Source of the DNA: Limnomonas spitsbergensis
Taxonomy: Eukaryota; Chlorophyta; Chlorophyceae; Chlamydomonadales
DNA: 64,000 nt
Direction: 5' to 3'
NCBI GenBank assembly: GCA_037349105.1
Contig: JAYJMM010000106.1
Span: 806,001-870,000 of the forward strand
Shown here: positions 22,701 to 30,051 of the stretch, piece by piece
Layout: every line of letters starts with the position of its first letter
Numbering within the stretch: the first letter of the stretch is position 1
The notes under the pieces: model-generated
Told to the model about the DNA's origin: nothing
Seen by the model: the letters and a program-made list of their open reading frames with translations, nothing else
The model's database searches: none
Position numbers and translations under genes: made by a program

Positions 22701-25574
22701 ATCCGCACCCTTTAAACCTGAGACTTTGCAGCGTTCCACACCCTATCCGCACCCTTTTACACCTGAGACTTTGCAGCGTTCCACACCCTATCCGCACCCT
22801 TTCTAGCCCATTGAAACTGGCAGTGCATATATCAGCATAAGTAAAACAAATGCAAGCCTCTCAAGAAACAGCTTCCACACCCAGCCGCAACCTTTCCACA
22901 CCCTATCCGCAACCTTTCCACACCTGTGACTTTGCAGCATCCAGGTCCCTTGTTACGGAAGCCATCATAGAGGGTGCTCCACCCATGCTGTTTTCTATGT
23001 AGAAAAGGGGGGGGGGCATACAGTGATATGAAGCTCATGAAAATACTTCAGGAAAGCGATACTTGAGGGAGGCGCAACCGTGCTGCTTTCTACGTAGAAA
23101 AGGGGGGGTTGACAATGTGACATAGTGATATAAAGATCATGAAAGGGGTGGTGAGGGCAAATACCGGTAGTGACATAGTGTATAATTTCGACTACCGTAT
23201 TTACTATTTAATATATAGCTAATGAGAAGCCTTGGGAGAGCCATAATGGAAAGTGATTTTCTCTGCATTCTGTGCTACAAGAGCAGGGGTGGGACAGAGC
23301 TGCATAAAAAAAAATAGATATCCAAGCTGAATGCATTTCATGTTCATGCTCATGTTCATGTCACTACTTTAAGTAAGTATGATGCAGCTATTTTCCCCAC
23401 GTTGCATTATGCCCTGCATACAAAAAAAGGAGGAAATAGCTTGAGGGCTACGGGTCTAAGCATACAACAGGTGCTTTGTCATTTTCAAACACATGTTACA
23501 TCGTCATGTTACATTTTCAAACACATGTTACATCTTCAAGCATTTATCCTCAGGACCAGGGAACTGGGAGCCGATCGGGTTCCGAGCCCAGAACTGCCGA
23601 GGCGAAAAAACCCGGGCTCAGTAAAACCATGGTATCGGCGCAAGCCGAGGCCAGACGACCCTTTTTAGACACGTGGCTCGGAAAAGCCGGGTAGATTTTA
23701 ATGGCAGCTCGGCAGCTCGGCTTGTCTGCTTTAGCGACAATGTCGATAAAGCTCGTGCACTCTGAAAGAATGTGGAAAGTTTCAATATGGGCAAGGCATG
23801 CGTGTTTTGGATCCATTTCAAGCGGTATACCAGCTCAGCTCGGGTTTCTCCCTCGTCGCTGGACGGATGTCATATCCGCATGGCATCCGTCCCGACATAG
23901 CAACTCGCATATAACCGAGTTGCTATGTCGGGACATGTTGCATCCATGTGTATCGGCAGCTAGCTTTCTTTCTTTGCCATCGACAGGTATTCAGGGTCGT
24001 TTTGTAAAAATAACAAAATCAGCGTTCCGCACTTTTTCATACTTTCCAGTCCCGAAAAAAACCCGAGCTCAGATTAACGTCGGGTCGGCTTAAGCCGACG
24101 AAAACAAATTAGGGGTTCGGCTGAACCCGAGCAAAATGAAAAGGTCCCCCAGGACCCTGCTCAGGACTGGTTAACAATTCAAGCATATTTGTCGCTGCAG
24201 GTTCATTTGAATCGCTGAAGGGCCACTCTTTTCCGCAGGCCAAATAGAGAGTGTAATGGACGGCCCTGGATCGACACAACACGCCTGAAAAATCAGAGGT
24301 TACTGAACCCTTACATCAATGCCCAAAGCTGAATGAAAGTATGGCCAACAGCAGGGGCGCCCCTCTCATCCCCCCCCCACCCACCCTGTCCTGCCCTGCC
24401 CCACCGCACCCCAACCCAACCCCTCATCTCATCTTACCCAATTCAACCCCTCCCCCCCCACCCTACCCTGTCCTGCCCTGCCCCACCGCACCCCAACCCA
24501 ACCCCCTCATCCCATCCCACCCACGTCACCCCACCCCAAACTACCCTACTCTGTCCCGTCCTGCCCCACCCCACCCTACTCTACCCACCCCCCTCATCCT
24601 GCCCCATCCCTCCCCACCCCAGACCACACCCCACTTCACCCCACCCCACCCTACCCTACCATGCCCCACACCACCCCACCCAACCCCACTCTACCCCACC
24701 CTACCCCATCCCCCTCATCCCACCCCACCCCACCCCGGACCCCAACCCACTTCACCCCAACCCACCATACCCTACCCTGCCCCACCCGACCCCACCCCAC
24801 CCCCCTCATCCCGCGCCACCCCCGCAACATCCCACCCCAACCTACCCTGCCCCGCCCCTGCCCCGCCCTTGCCCCCATGTTATCAAGCGCCACATACCCT
24901 GCACATGAATGTACAGTCTGTGGCCCACCGTAGGATTCCCACCCGCTACTACTTGTCCAGCTCCTCCCACACCTACCCCGATATCATCATCACATACTTG
25001 AAACATGAATGTACAGTCTGTGACTCTGTAGCCACCATAGAATTCCCACCCACCACAACTTGCCCAGCCCCACCAGCACCTACCCCCATGTCATCAACAT
25101 ATACCATATACTCCACAAATGAATGTACAGTCTGAGGCCCATCGTAGAATTCCCCCATGTCATCAAACGCCACAGACGAGTGGCTGTACAAGCTCTGTCC
25201 CACTGCAGAGCTCCCACCCCGCCCAGCCCGCCCAGCCACACCCTGCCCCGCCCCGCACCTGCCCCCATGTCATCAAACGCCACCGACGCGTGCATGTAAA
25301 ATGTGCTTTGACCTCCCAACCCGGACTCCCCGCTGTTCCCGCGACGGAGGTTTCGACGGTTGCTCCTATGGCTGGCGATCGACACGCCGCTGGCCTCGGC
25401 GGCAAGCCCACCCATGCCGTTCCCCGCGGGCTTGCCGCCCGCCGCGAAGGGGCTGTGGTGCGCCTGGTCGTCGGGCTGTTGAGGCGGGGAGTCGCCTGTC
25501 AGGAAAATCTGTACTGCCTTGCGAGAGGCCTGCCGCGCCGGCCGGGCGCTGTCGGGCTGCTGCTTGGATCCCAT
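751..25574 (-). CDS. HET/TIR-like - NACHT - WD40 STAND receptor (NLR-like), 26 exons, 3'-partial
   Basis: Spliced gene rebuilt from GT-AG junctions with matching phases. Exons in transcription order: 25259-25574, 22924-22994, 21607-21795, 21036-21356, 19193-19303, 18227-18471, 17298-17862, 15685-15792, 14931-15097, 13757-14021, 12906-13031, 12418-12521, 12293-12331, 11818-12002, 11175-11361, 10254-10380, 9210-10037, 8208-8438, 7308-7394, 6785-6976, 6471-6577, 5263-5386, 4797-4920, 3192-3385, 1437-1508, 751-813. They sum to 5,148 nt, or 1,716 codons with no internal stop. Domain order: disordered Ser/Ala/Arg-rich N-terminus (about residues 1-640), HET/TIR-like domain with FVSHAW (about 700-875), NACHT ATPase (about 880-1395, GPGTGKST and VVILVDAIDE), helical region (1395-1565), WD40 blades (from 1566). 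STAND ATPases of this layout sense a ligand through the repeats, oligomerise through NACHT and signal through the N-terminal domain; that role is inferred here. The start is uncertain because an in-frame TGA directly precedes the ATG. The 3' end lies outside the window. Confidence 0.85.
1540..2600. repeat. 21-bp minisatellite (about 50 copies)
   Basis: Degenerate 21-bp unit GTCAAGATGAGTGAGAGGAGG. Because 21 is three times seven, both strands stay open: MSERRVK on plus, LTHLDPP on minus. It sits in the intron between the WD40 exons at 3192 and 1508. A G-rich GGGGCTGGGGCT tract (2620-2690) follows. Confidence 0.95.
2880..3020 (+). repeat. Partial copy of the dispersed CAGCTACA element
   Basis: Shares the internal motif CATGCTGCCTTGG...GGGCCGGTCC...GGTCCCAATC and the end GGTGGACTCGTAGC with the copies at 17035 and 21835. 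Confidence 0.6.
3046..3130 (-). pseudogene. Duplicated WD40 exon end
   Basis: Copy of the end of exon 3192-3385 (VRLWDMGTGQCMAILEGHVG) with its donor changed to GTGGGG. It lies just downstream in the intron and has no acceptor of its own in a usable position. Confidence 0.6.
3440..4310 (-). repeat. Tandem copies of the WD40 exon start, including a 105-bp unit
   Basis: Upstream of exon 3192-3385 its acceptor and first codons (CAGGCACCATCCGCGC..., TIRAWDLSS) recur several times (3450-3500, 3570-3630, 3700-3730, 3815-3845, 3885-3910) with drift. From 3940 to 4275 a more derived 105-bp unit is repeated three times almost exactly. Confidence 0.8.
4995..5052 (-). repeat. Partial duplicate of exon 4797-4920 start
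   Basis: The acceptor and the first 18 or so codons (VLGGHNGSWP...QAVLK) recur with few changes directly upstream of the real exon. The copy has an acceptor (CTTAG) but no donor in phase. Confidence 0.7.
5263..7394 (-). CDS. Helical linker exons (19-22) between NACHT and WD40
   Basis: Exons 7308-7394, 6785-6976, 6471-6577 and 5263-5386. The sequence includes an Arg/Ser-rich patch, a poly-Ala run, SRYAVLHLTRSG, LMDAALSQWEFLRQ and VFHAGHGGGMVRALG. This is the alpha-helical segment seen after the winged helix in NACHT-WD40 proteins, where the chain returns from the ATPase to the beta-propeller. The last exon has a CPICSSC pair of Cys-x2-Cys spacing, which might bind a metal but could be chance. 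Splice phases agree throughout (0, 0, 2, 0). Confidence 0.75.
5560..5735 (-). repeat. Dispersed CAGCTACA element, reverse copy
   Basis: Reads in reverse complement as GTGACTCGGCTACATGTCAG ... and shares the GGGCC...TTGGTCCCAATC...GGCGGCCTGC core with the plus-strand copies. A partial duplicate of the exon 5263-5386 start (5750-5800) lies next to it. Confidence 0.65.
7020..7307 (-). repeat. Tandem copies of an exon-donor junction
   Basis: CTGTCTGCTCAG|GTGAGAATG, the end of exon 7308-7394 with its donor, recurs about three times downstream at 60-120 bp spacing, each followed by GGCGGCAGGAGG and a pyrimidine/purine-biased filler. Confidence 0.85.
7790..8207 (-). repeat. 34-bp minisatellite and exon-end copy downstream of exon 8208-8438
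   Basis: About ten copies of a unit of roughly 34 bp (plus: CACCTACACCCTACACCCC...) sit directly at the donor; at 7785-7845 there is a decayed copy of the exon end (HMLVSLHLL region). Confidence 0.85.
8208..12002 (-). CDS. NACHT ATPase and winged-helix exons (14-18)
   Basis: Exons 11818-12002, 11175-11361, 10254-10380, 9210-10037 and 8208-8438. Walker A is split by an intron: ALCVVAG joins PGTGKST in phase. It is followed by AVHFLKHNDQRRLDP and KSLAFQLASRLPLL, which are standard NACHT-WD40 motifs. Walker B VVILVDAIDEGD opens the 828-bp exon 9210-10037, followed by RFIFTTRPD (sensor 1, Arg present). A long Ala/Ser/Pro-rich insert (roughly 9340-9760) separates this from LNALYDAYEEVF. Exon 8208-8438 carries LLHKSLSDWLLD and VTRGHMLVSLHLL, the usual end of the NACHT winged-helix region. 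All ATPase motifs that I would expect are intact, so ATP binding and oligomerisation are plausible. Confidence 0.88.
8525..8690 (-). repeat. Duplicated starts of exon 8208-8438
   Basis: The acceptor and first codons (VLMCAQEPLSSSLL) recur at about 8525-8570 and in shorter form at 8620-8660, upstream of the functional exon. Confidence 0.75.
8880..9190. repeat. CT-rich low-complexity tract
   Basis: CCTCCTGCTCCTACCCC-type simple repeat, strongly pyrimidine on plus, within the intron after exon 9210-10037. Confidence 0.9.
10515..11174 (-). repeat. 50-bp tandem array of the Walker A exon donor junction
   Basis: The end of exon 11175-11361 (CCAACTGGCATCCAG|GTGGGTGTCAG) is repeated about nine times at 50-51 bp, decaying away from the exon. 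Every clean unit keeps a consensus CAG|GTGGGT donor. Confidence 0.92.
11362..11690 (-). repeat. 60-bp tandem array on the acceptor side of the Walker A exon
   Basis: Four to five 60-bp units ending in CTCCTTGCACA(A/G)G or CTCCTTGGACAAG, matching the acceptor of exon 11175-11361. A further copy near 11660 even keeps part of the first exon codons. Confidence 0.85.
12293..15792 (-). CDS. HET/TIR-like FVSHAW effector-domain exons (8-13)
   Basis: Exons 15685-15792, 14931-15097, 13757-14021, 12906-13031, 12418-12521 and 12293-12331. Visible motifs: PTYFVSHAWNGAW, then CVWIDCVAINQH, then VCTGGTIVVIDMPRCNPASR and WCMYEWDHT. The patterns hhhSHAW, hWIDxxAINQ and a WCxYEW block match the HET/TIR-like fold family known at the N-terminus of NACHT or ankyrin proteins in algae and protists; in fungal HET proteins the equivalents are LSYxWG and WIDxLCINQ. 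It is probably the signalling or cell-death effector of the receptor, by analogy with Podospora HET-D/E. A helical stretch (QIVEQIDVEISQCW) follows toward the NACHT. The 39-bp exon 12293-12331 looks like a duplicate of the preceding exon's end. Confidence 0.8.
13113..13395 (-). repeat. Duplicate starts of exon 12906-13031 and derived 20-bp repeats
   Basis: 13113-13155 repeats the acceptor and VCTGGTIVVID codons; 13345-13395 is a decayed third copy. Between them GGTGGAGTTACAGTGAAG-type short repeats fill the space. Confidence 0.75.
13430..13675. repeat. ATCGTGCC / GGCTTAACATGTGCCG tandem family
   Basis: Imperfect units of about 50 bp built from GTACAATGCGGCT, AACATGTGCCG and ATCGTGCC. Related sequence occurs at 29820-29935 and 30885-30995 in reverse orientation, so it is a dispersed family. 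Confidence 0.7.
13676..13718. repeat. (AT)n microsatellite
   Basis: About 20 AT dinucleotides in the intron next to exon 13757-14021. Confidence 0.98.
14030..14390 (-). repeat. Acceptor-side copies of exon 13757-14021 in a G-rich tract
   Basis: CCTCAG|GTGGGTGAAGAG and the following codons recur at about 14150-14185 and 14265-14300, separated by GGGTGGAGGGG filler. Confidence 0.8.
15140..15415 (-). repeat. Three decayed copies of exon 14931-15097 start
   Basis: CTCAGGGCCTGACCCTGCGAG and AAGCTTGCG...GCTGTTTGCAGC segments recur three times (near 15145-15212, 15240-15305, 15335-15405) upstream of the functional exon. Confidence 0.8.
16239..17026. repeat. 87-bp tandem repeat, about 9 near-identical copies
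   Basis: Unit from GCGCAGCCCTAGGACTTCAC to CCCTCAGGCCC, 87 bp, so the plus strand stays open as a 29-residue repeat (MNSLQPSGPRSPRTSQAPEI...). Copies are essentially identical except for one base near 16991. It lies in the intron between exons 17298 and 15792 of the receptor. Confidence 0.97.
17035..17212 (+). repeat. Dispersed CAGCTACA element (full copy)
   Basis: Starts GTGACTCAGCTACATGTCAG and ends AAGGTGGACTTGTA; the ends form an imperfect terminal inverted repeat (CAGCTACA / TGTAGCC type). Other copies are at 21835 and 41445 in this window. No coding capacity, about 175 bp, fits a MITE. Confidence 0.7.
17298..25574 (-). CDS. N-terminal exons 1-7 of the STAND receptor (disordered region)
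   Basis: Exons 25259-25574, 22924-22994, 21607-21795, 21036-21356, 19193-19303, 18227-18471 and 17298-17862 encode about 606 residues of low-complexity, Ser/Pro/Ala/Arg-rich sequence with acidic patches (for example FSDDSSDWSETTTEESSDYD in the last exon). I recognise no domain. Phases agree at all junctions; for example exon 1 ends in a single G that completes a GAA Glu codon with exon 2, and the AG end of exon 6 completes an AGG Arg codon with exon 7. ATG at 25572-25574 (minus) is taken as the start, but TGA immediately precedes it and the same frame stays open from a good acceptor (CCCACAG) near 25693, so an upstream exon with a stop or sequence error is possible. These exons are supported by splice logic and composition, not homology. 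Confidence 0.6.
18550..19192 (-). repeat. 84-bp tandem array from the exon 19193-19303 donor junction
   Basis: About six units of 83-85 bp. On the minus strand each has CTGCATGGCCTCACAGTAAT...GTGGTGGTGAGGGGGG, aligned to CTGCAGTGCCTCACTGCCAA...GCGTGGTGAGGGGGG at the end of exon 19193-19303. The donor GTGAGG is kept in each. Confidence 0.85.
19385..19485 (-). pseudogene. Duplicate of receptor exon 19193-19303
   Basis: Nearly full copy including the acceptor (CTCAG|GTGGGC) and codons for SLPLISSQTWQLLSSTG, but the donor region has diverged (CTGCAAACC). It may be a spare or dead exon upstream of the used one. Confidence 0.65.
20085..20380. repeat. 46-bp tandem repeat with TTAGGG-like motifs
   Basis: Five to six units of TTTACCCCACATCCCTACGG plus AGTCAGGGTTAGGGTTAGG. 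The unit carries GGGTTAGGGTTAGG, close to the algal telomere motif. Confidence 0.9.
20580..20780. repeat. Degenerate CCCTAA-type interstitial repeats
   Basis: Repeated AACCCTAAGCTCTA and CCTAAACCCT motifs. Similar runs occur at 6345-6455, 11780-11810, 15115-15140 and 25705-25850. They resemble TTTAGGG telomere sequence scattered in introns. Confidence 0.8.
21835..22000 (+). repeat. Dispersed CAGCTACA element (full copy)
   Basis: GAGTCAGCTACAACGTCAGC ... GTAGGCCGGTCC ... TCAATCGGGCC ... AAGGTGGACTTGTAGCCG. Its ends are imperfect inverted repeats. Intron of the receptor gene. Confidence 0.7.
22630..22923 (-). repeat. 46-bp tandem array of the exon 22924-22994 donor junction
   Basis: On minus each unit reads GCTGCAAAGTCTCAG|GT..., identical in layout to the exon end GCTGCAAAGTCACAG|GTGTGG. 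Four to five units. A short acceptor-side copy is at 23080-23108. Confidence 0.88.
23545..24170. other. Palindrome-rich island of unknown nature
   Basis: Contains a perfect hairpin with 19-base arms (23889-23907 / 23916-23934, loop 8), an overlapping 9-base-arm hairpin (23861-23869 / 23884-23892), a perfect 16-base palindrome GTCGGCTTAAGCCGAC at 24084, and similar segments (CGAAAAAACCCGGGCTCAG type) at about 23603 and 24053, spaced 450 bp. No convincing ORF. Possibly a small non-autonomous mobile element. Confidence 0.5.
24363..24870. repeat. CCCCACC simple repeat (G-rich on minus)
   Basis: About 500 bp of CACCCCACCCCACC-type sequence in the first intron of the receptor gene; the transcribed strand product would be rich in GGGTGGGG runs. 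Confidence 0.95.
24871..25258 (-). repeat. Copies of the exon 1 end and donor
   Basis: Minus-strand copies of GTGGCGTTTGATGACATGGG (VAFDDMG) followed by GCAGGTG or GGTAGGTG recur about five times between 24871 and the real exon end at 25259. Confidence 0.8.
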
Positions 25575-25693
25575 TCAGGCGGCTTGGGGCGGCTGGGTGG
25601 ACGGCGCGTCAAACAGAGCTGTGGCCGCAGCAGCTGCAAGTGGGAGCTCTGCCGGGAGAATGCTGGAAGGCGACCTGTGACAGCCGCAACCTG

Positions 25694-27480
25694 TGGGGGA
25701 GTGACTAGGGTTTAGAGCTTGGGTTTTGGGCCTTCAAGGTTTAGGGTGTGGGCTTTAGGACCTAAATAGTTTTAGGGTGTTAATGTTTAGGGTTTGAGGT
25801 TTAGGGTTTAGGACCTTTATAGTTCAGGGTTTAGGGTTTAGGGTTCAGGGGGCATGCGTAGTTGAAGAAATCAGCAAGAAGGCAGGGTATACTGCAAACA
25901 GGAAGCCAGAAGGAAGTAGAGATCTGGAAGAGTTGAGTGTTTAAACCTTAGATATTATCATGTATCACCCATACGGGTCTCAGCACCTAGTTCCGCCCCA
26001 TTCAGTGTGCAACAGCGCAGTCGTGCTCGCCCAGGCTGCTCTTTCACAGCGGGCAGTCGCATGAAAATCTACAAGGTTTGCTTGCCTGTGATGCAAGAAC
26101 AGCTGGCAAGGACTGCACCTCATGCTACTAATGAAGTCTGGAAAGCTGGCATGCCATGCTAATAATGCATGGGGAAATGATTGCATGCCCATGCTGCAAA
26201 AACAGTCACAATGATTGCATGCCCTTGGTGCAATTACTTTGGGGGGGATGATTATTAATGGATTGCACTCCCATGTCTGCTCCCATGCATCATGTACAGT
26301 TTTTCTTGAAAGGACAATCTGTGGAGCAGCCCGGCTGTGGATGTTGGAACCCATGCATGACATGGCAGGTCGGCCGAAGTGTGTTGGGCAGCTCGAAATA
26401 GAAGCAACAGTGCCATGTTGGCCATCAGAAACCCTGATGTGTTTTGTGCCAGATGACATTATACCCGAGCAGGAACAGTGCAAACATGTCAATTACGCTT
26501 ATACCGGTATGCAGACTTCGTTCCGCCCAAGGGGTCCAAAACGTGGTCAAAATTGGTCGCATGTCGTATGCATGATTCCAGTAAACAAAGGCATCTCAGT
26601 TTGGGGGCAGCGTACGCGGACAGGTTCAAAGCACCTCGCACATGCATTCTCACCGTCACGTACGAGTGCCCGACAGACTTCGAAACATCGATTCAGGACC
26701 TCTCCACCATCCAATCGCTGCACGTTGTATATCGCTCACGCTGTCATAGGTTCGCTCGAAGCAAATTGACGGGTCACAGGTGATGAGTTGCGGATGTGCG
26801 GCAACTAGTATCCAAAGCCTGTTTCCTGAATTCCCTCTTCTGCGGATTTCCGTAAAAGCTCACAATAATCAAATAAAATGATACAACGCAGGAGCGTGTC
26901 TTCAGGAAGACGGCACAGGTGGCACCCCAACGTGATTACAGTTCATCACTAAATCACCCTATCCGTACTTTCCCCCATTCGTGAGGCGCAGGCGCCACAC
27001 ACGTTGTGCACTTCTTACAGGCTGCTCGCCAGCTCTGTTTGCTATTCTCTTACGCTCGTTTTTCAATTCATGTGTCAATAATGATGATCGCGCACACACA
27101 TGTGGTGTGATATTTGGTGTGCCGCCAGTACGGCAGCGACCACTTGGGGGGCAGGGTCTTTCACTGAGGCTTAAGACCATCCATGAGCTGAAAGGATTCG
27201 ACTGGCAGCTGGCTAGGGAGTTTGCTTGGAGGGGGTCAGATGGGCTGTCATAATGTATTTCTGGCATATCCTCCTCTAGCTAGCCTCCATTCCTGGTGGT
27301 GGGAGTAAAGCAGCAACTCGTGGCAAACAGCAGGGCAGCCGCGGCAGCCGACCGGGAGCAGAGGACAACAACAGCTGCATTGGGGGGCTAGCAGTAGACA
27401 TAAGCCGTACGAGTTTCACTAACAGGGCCTGCCTTGGGTCCATGACAAGAACATCAACCAGGGTGATGGGGGACTGGGGG
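25694..27480. other. Intergenic stretch, no gene recognised
   Basis: 25705-25850 has TTTAGGG-type runs. 26000-27270 is unique sequence with a plus ORF of 184 codons (26215-26769) that shows no motif or codon bias I recognise. It probably contains the promoter of the leftward receptor gene, but no element can be named. Confidence 0.4.
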
Positions 27481-28650
27481 CAAGAACGGGTCAATGACGT
27501 TACACCTCTGGGCCCTGCTCAGAAAGGACTCGGCCGCCTGGGCGCCTAAGTAAAAGGTGCAGGGGAAAATGAAATGGGTGAAAAAGTGAAGAGGCAGACA
27601 AAGGCTGGAAATGAAAGGCAAAGGATGTTCCAGTCTCTGAGAACGTCTACGCCTCAACAATGTCTACCACGTCTTCCACAAAAGCCAGGGCATCCCACCC
27701 AAGATTGCCCTGGCACAAATCGAAGAAACCTCTAGCACCATTCGAAGGACCTGCCCATCCCCGCTCCCTAAGTTGATCCTGCACACTGGGGCATTGAAAG
27801 CAAGCATGGAATGCGTCCCCCACATGCTCGCTGTCTCCCCTATCCCAACATCACTGGCAGCACCAGTGGGGCGCCCTCGCGGCCAAGCAGGGGTGGGATA
27901 CGCTTGCTTTTCTGGACTTATCTTTTATTAGAGGATTTGTTGAGGGCTACTCTCTAGTGGAACTCAGGTGTTGGACTTGGTCTTCTTTGCCTTCCCGGCC
28001 TCTCCTTTGTTCCTTTCCCCCTCTCTTCCTTTTACTTCCTTCTTTACTCCCTTCGGAACTGTTGGGCGCCCACGCGGCCAAGCTTTGAGCGGGCCCAGAG
28101 GTGTAACGTTATTGACTGGCAGCACCGCCTGTCACGTTGCTGATCGCTGCGCCGTCCTCTAGTGTCAGCCGTGTTGACGGCGCCGAGCCGCAGCCTTAAG
28201 CTTGTGCGCACGCAAGAGGAATCCGTTCGGCTGGTTCTGCCCCTAGCCTGCGCACAGCACCCACCATAGGCTGGAACCAGGCGCGGTAGGCGGCCGCAGA
28301 CCTGTGTTTAGTGGCAGGATCTCTGGGGTCCCCTCTGTCAGCTGCATCCAGCTGCGCCCGCTGGTATGCTGCATCAAGTCAATAACGTTACACCTTTGGG
28401 CCAGCTCAAAGCTCGGCCAGCTGCATCAAGTACCGCTCGCACCTCTGTGACAGGTAGCGGCTGCAGGTCAGTCGCTGTCTGACGCAGTTTGGGGACGGCT
28501 GATCCCAGCTCCTAGGCTCCTCCAATGCAAAAACAAGCATGCAGCGCGTCCACCACATGGTCGCCGTCTCCCCTAGCCCAACATCGCAACAAGCAGCACT
28601 GTCTGTCACGCTGCTGACCGCTGTGCCGTCCTCTAGTGCCAGCCTTGAAT
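27480..28650 (-). pseudogene. Degenerate LINE-like retroelement fragments
   Basis: Minus strand 27640-27880 reads ...DSEHVGDAFHACFQCPSVQ... and FVEDVVDIVEA, resembling the Cys/His zinc-finger tail after a LINE reverse transcriptase. A second, more decayed copy at 28490-28620 reads GDHVVDALHACF. Both are linked to the shared tail GGGCCCAGAGGTGTAACGT (near 27490, 28095 in opposite orientation, and 28380). Stops interrupt all frames. Confidence 0.45.
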
Positions 28651-30051
28651 GAGTGTGAAGTGCTAGGAATCCATCATTGTCACAATCTTGTTTTAGGCAT
28701 TGTCACACTACCATATGACACTACTACCGTTATTCCAGTTATCATGCACAGCCTGGGCCATGGTGCAGTCATGCCATCCTCCTATGTGAGGGGGTGCCAA
28801 AGTCCAGCTGGAACAAGTAAGGTCCGGACGTAGATAGGCTGGCGTGCAATTTGTTTTCCTGTGTTAGATTTGTGTTAGCATTGACGTTATACGTTTCTGA
28901 ACCAGGCTCACGCAGGCATTCGATCGGCGGACGGATAAAACAACCCTGCCTGCTGGCCGGTCGTTCGAACATGCGCGGCCAGGACTTCAGGTGACCATGC
29001 GTTGTCTGACATGTCAATCATTCTTCTGCTGTCATGTGAGGTTTTCAAATGTGAAACACGCTGGTCCGCAATGCGCTACTTGTCCTGCTCTTGCTATGAT
29101 TACACACAGGGCCGTCTGTTCACATTGGAAGCTCAATACCCTGCGACTATCCACGGAGCAACACCCGCCCGCACAAGCTGTATGCGAGTTTTTAGGGTTC
29201 TAGTTGAATGCGGGATTGCGGGCGGGGTAGCCAGCCAGTCGATTGATTACCGGTGCCAGTATGTCCATTATTTCTGCATCCACGGCTGGAAGCGCATCAT
29301 CAACCTCCTTCACATTCCACGAATGAAGGTTGCTGCGATGTATGCTTTAATAGAACCAGCAGACTGAATAAACCTCCTAGTAGAACGCCTGACATCTCCT
29401 AGTCCGTCACAATGTTTAGCTGCTCCGTCCAGCCCAAAGAAGGCAGGCAGGCTCATGATAGATTGTCCACTTGCTCACATGCGCCATGGCCTCCCTGCTG
29501 GTCGAGCTAAGATAGTGGCTGAGTGAGCTCCCCCGCCATGGCGCCATCCTCCTTGCTCCCAAAATTTGAGATGCCATTGAGCCGAGAGTGAGGGCGGGAC
29601 GCTCGGGAGCCCTGTAGTAGCACCAGGGGTAGGGGTATGATATGAGCGTCATGATAATTTGTACGCAGTATGGCTATGGTACTTGTGTTGAGGGTTTTGG
29701 GTTTACCCTGCACCCTACAGCCCTAGACCCTAGTAAACCTACACCCTGAACCCTTGACCCTCAACTAGGCTGCTGGCTGCTAGCCAACCCTGCCAGCCTG
29801 TGTCCTGCCTGGTTGCCACACCCATGGCAGCAAGATACGGCACGTTACGGCAAAGGTGTAGCCGCATTGTACTACCAAGGTGCCACAATACGCACGATAC
29901 TGCACAGGTCCAGCCGGACTGTGCCACCATGGCCTAGCCCCTCCACCCTGTCCCGACTCACCAGGATTCCCATCAGCTTTCACTTCTCATCCCCTCAGAG
30001 AATCGGACTTGCCACGCGATGCCGGCCCCCTCTCTACCATCGCAGAGCTAA
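28650..30051. other. Intergenic stretch upstream of the NYN gene
   Basis: No recognisable gene. 29820-29935 holds a reverse copy of the ATCGTGCC family seen at 13430. A possible coding segment at 29992-30080 (frame ESDLPRDAGPLSTIAELNDY) could be an earlier exon of the NYN gene but does not join in phase with certainty. Confidence 0.4.

Noticed and set aside
26215..26769. 184-codon plus ORF in the intergenic region
   Set aside because: No domain, no homology I recognise, and composition like the surrounding sequence. It may be real but I cannot support it.
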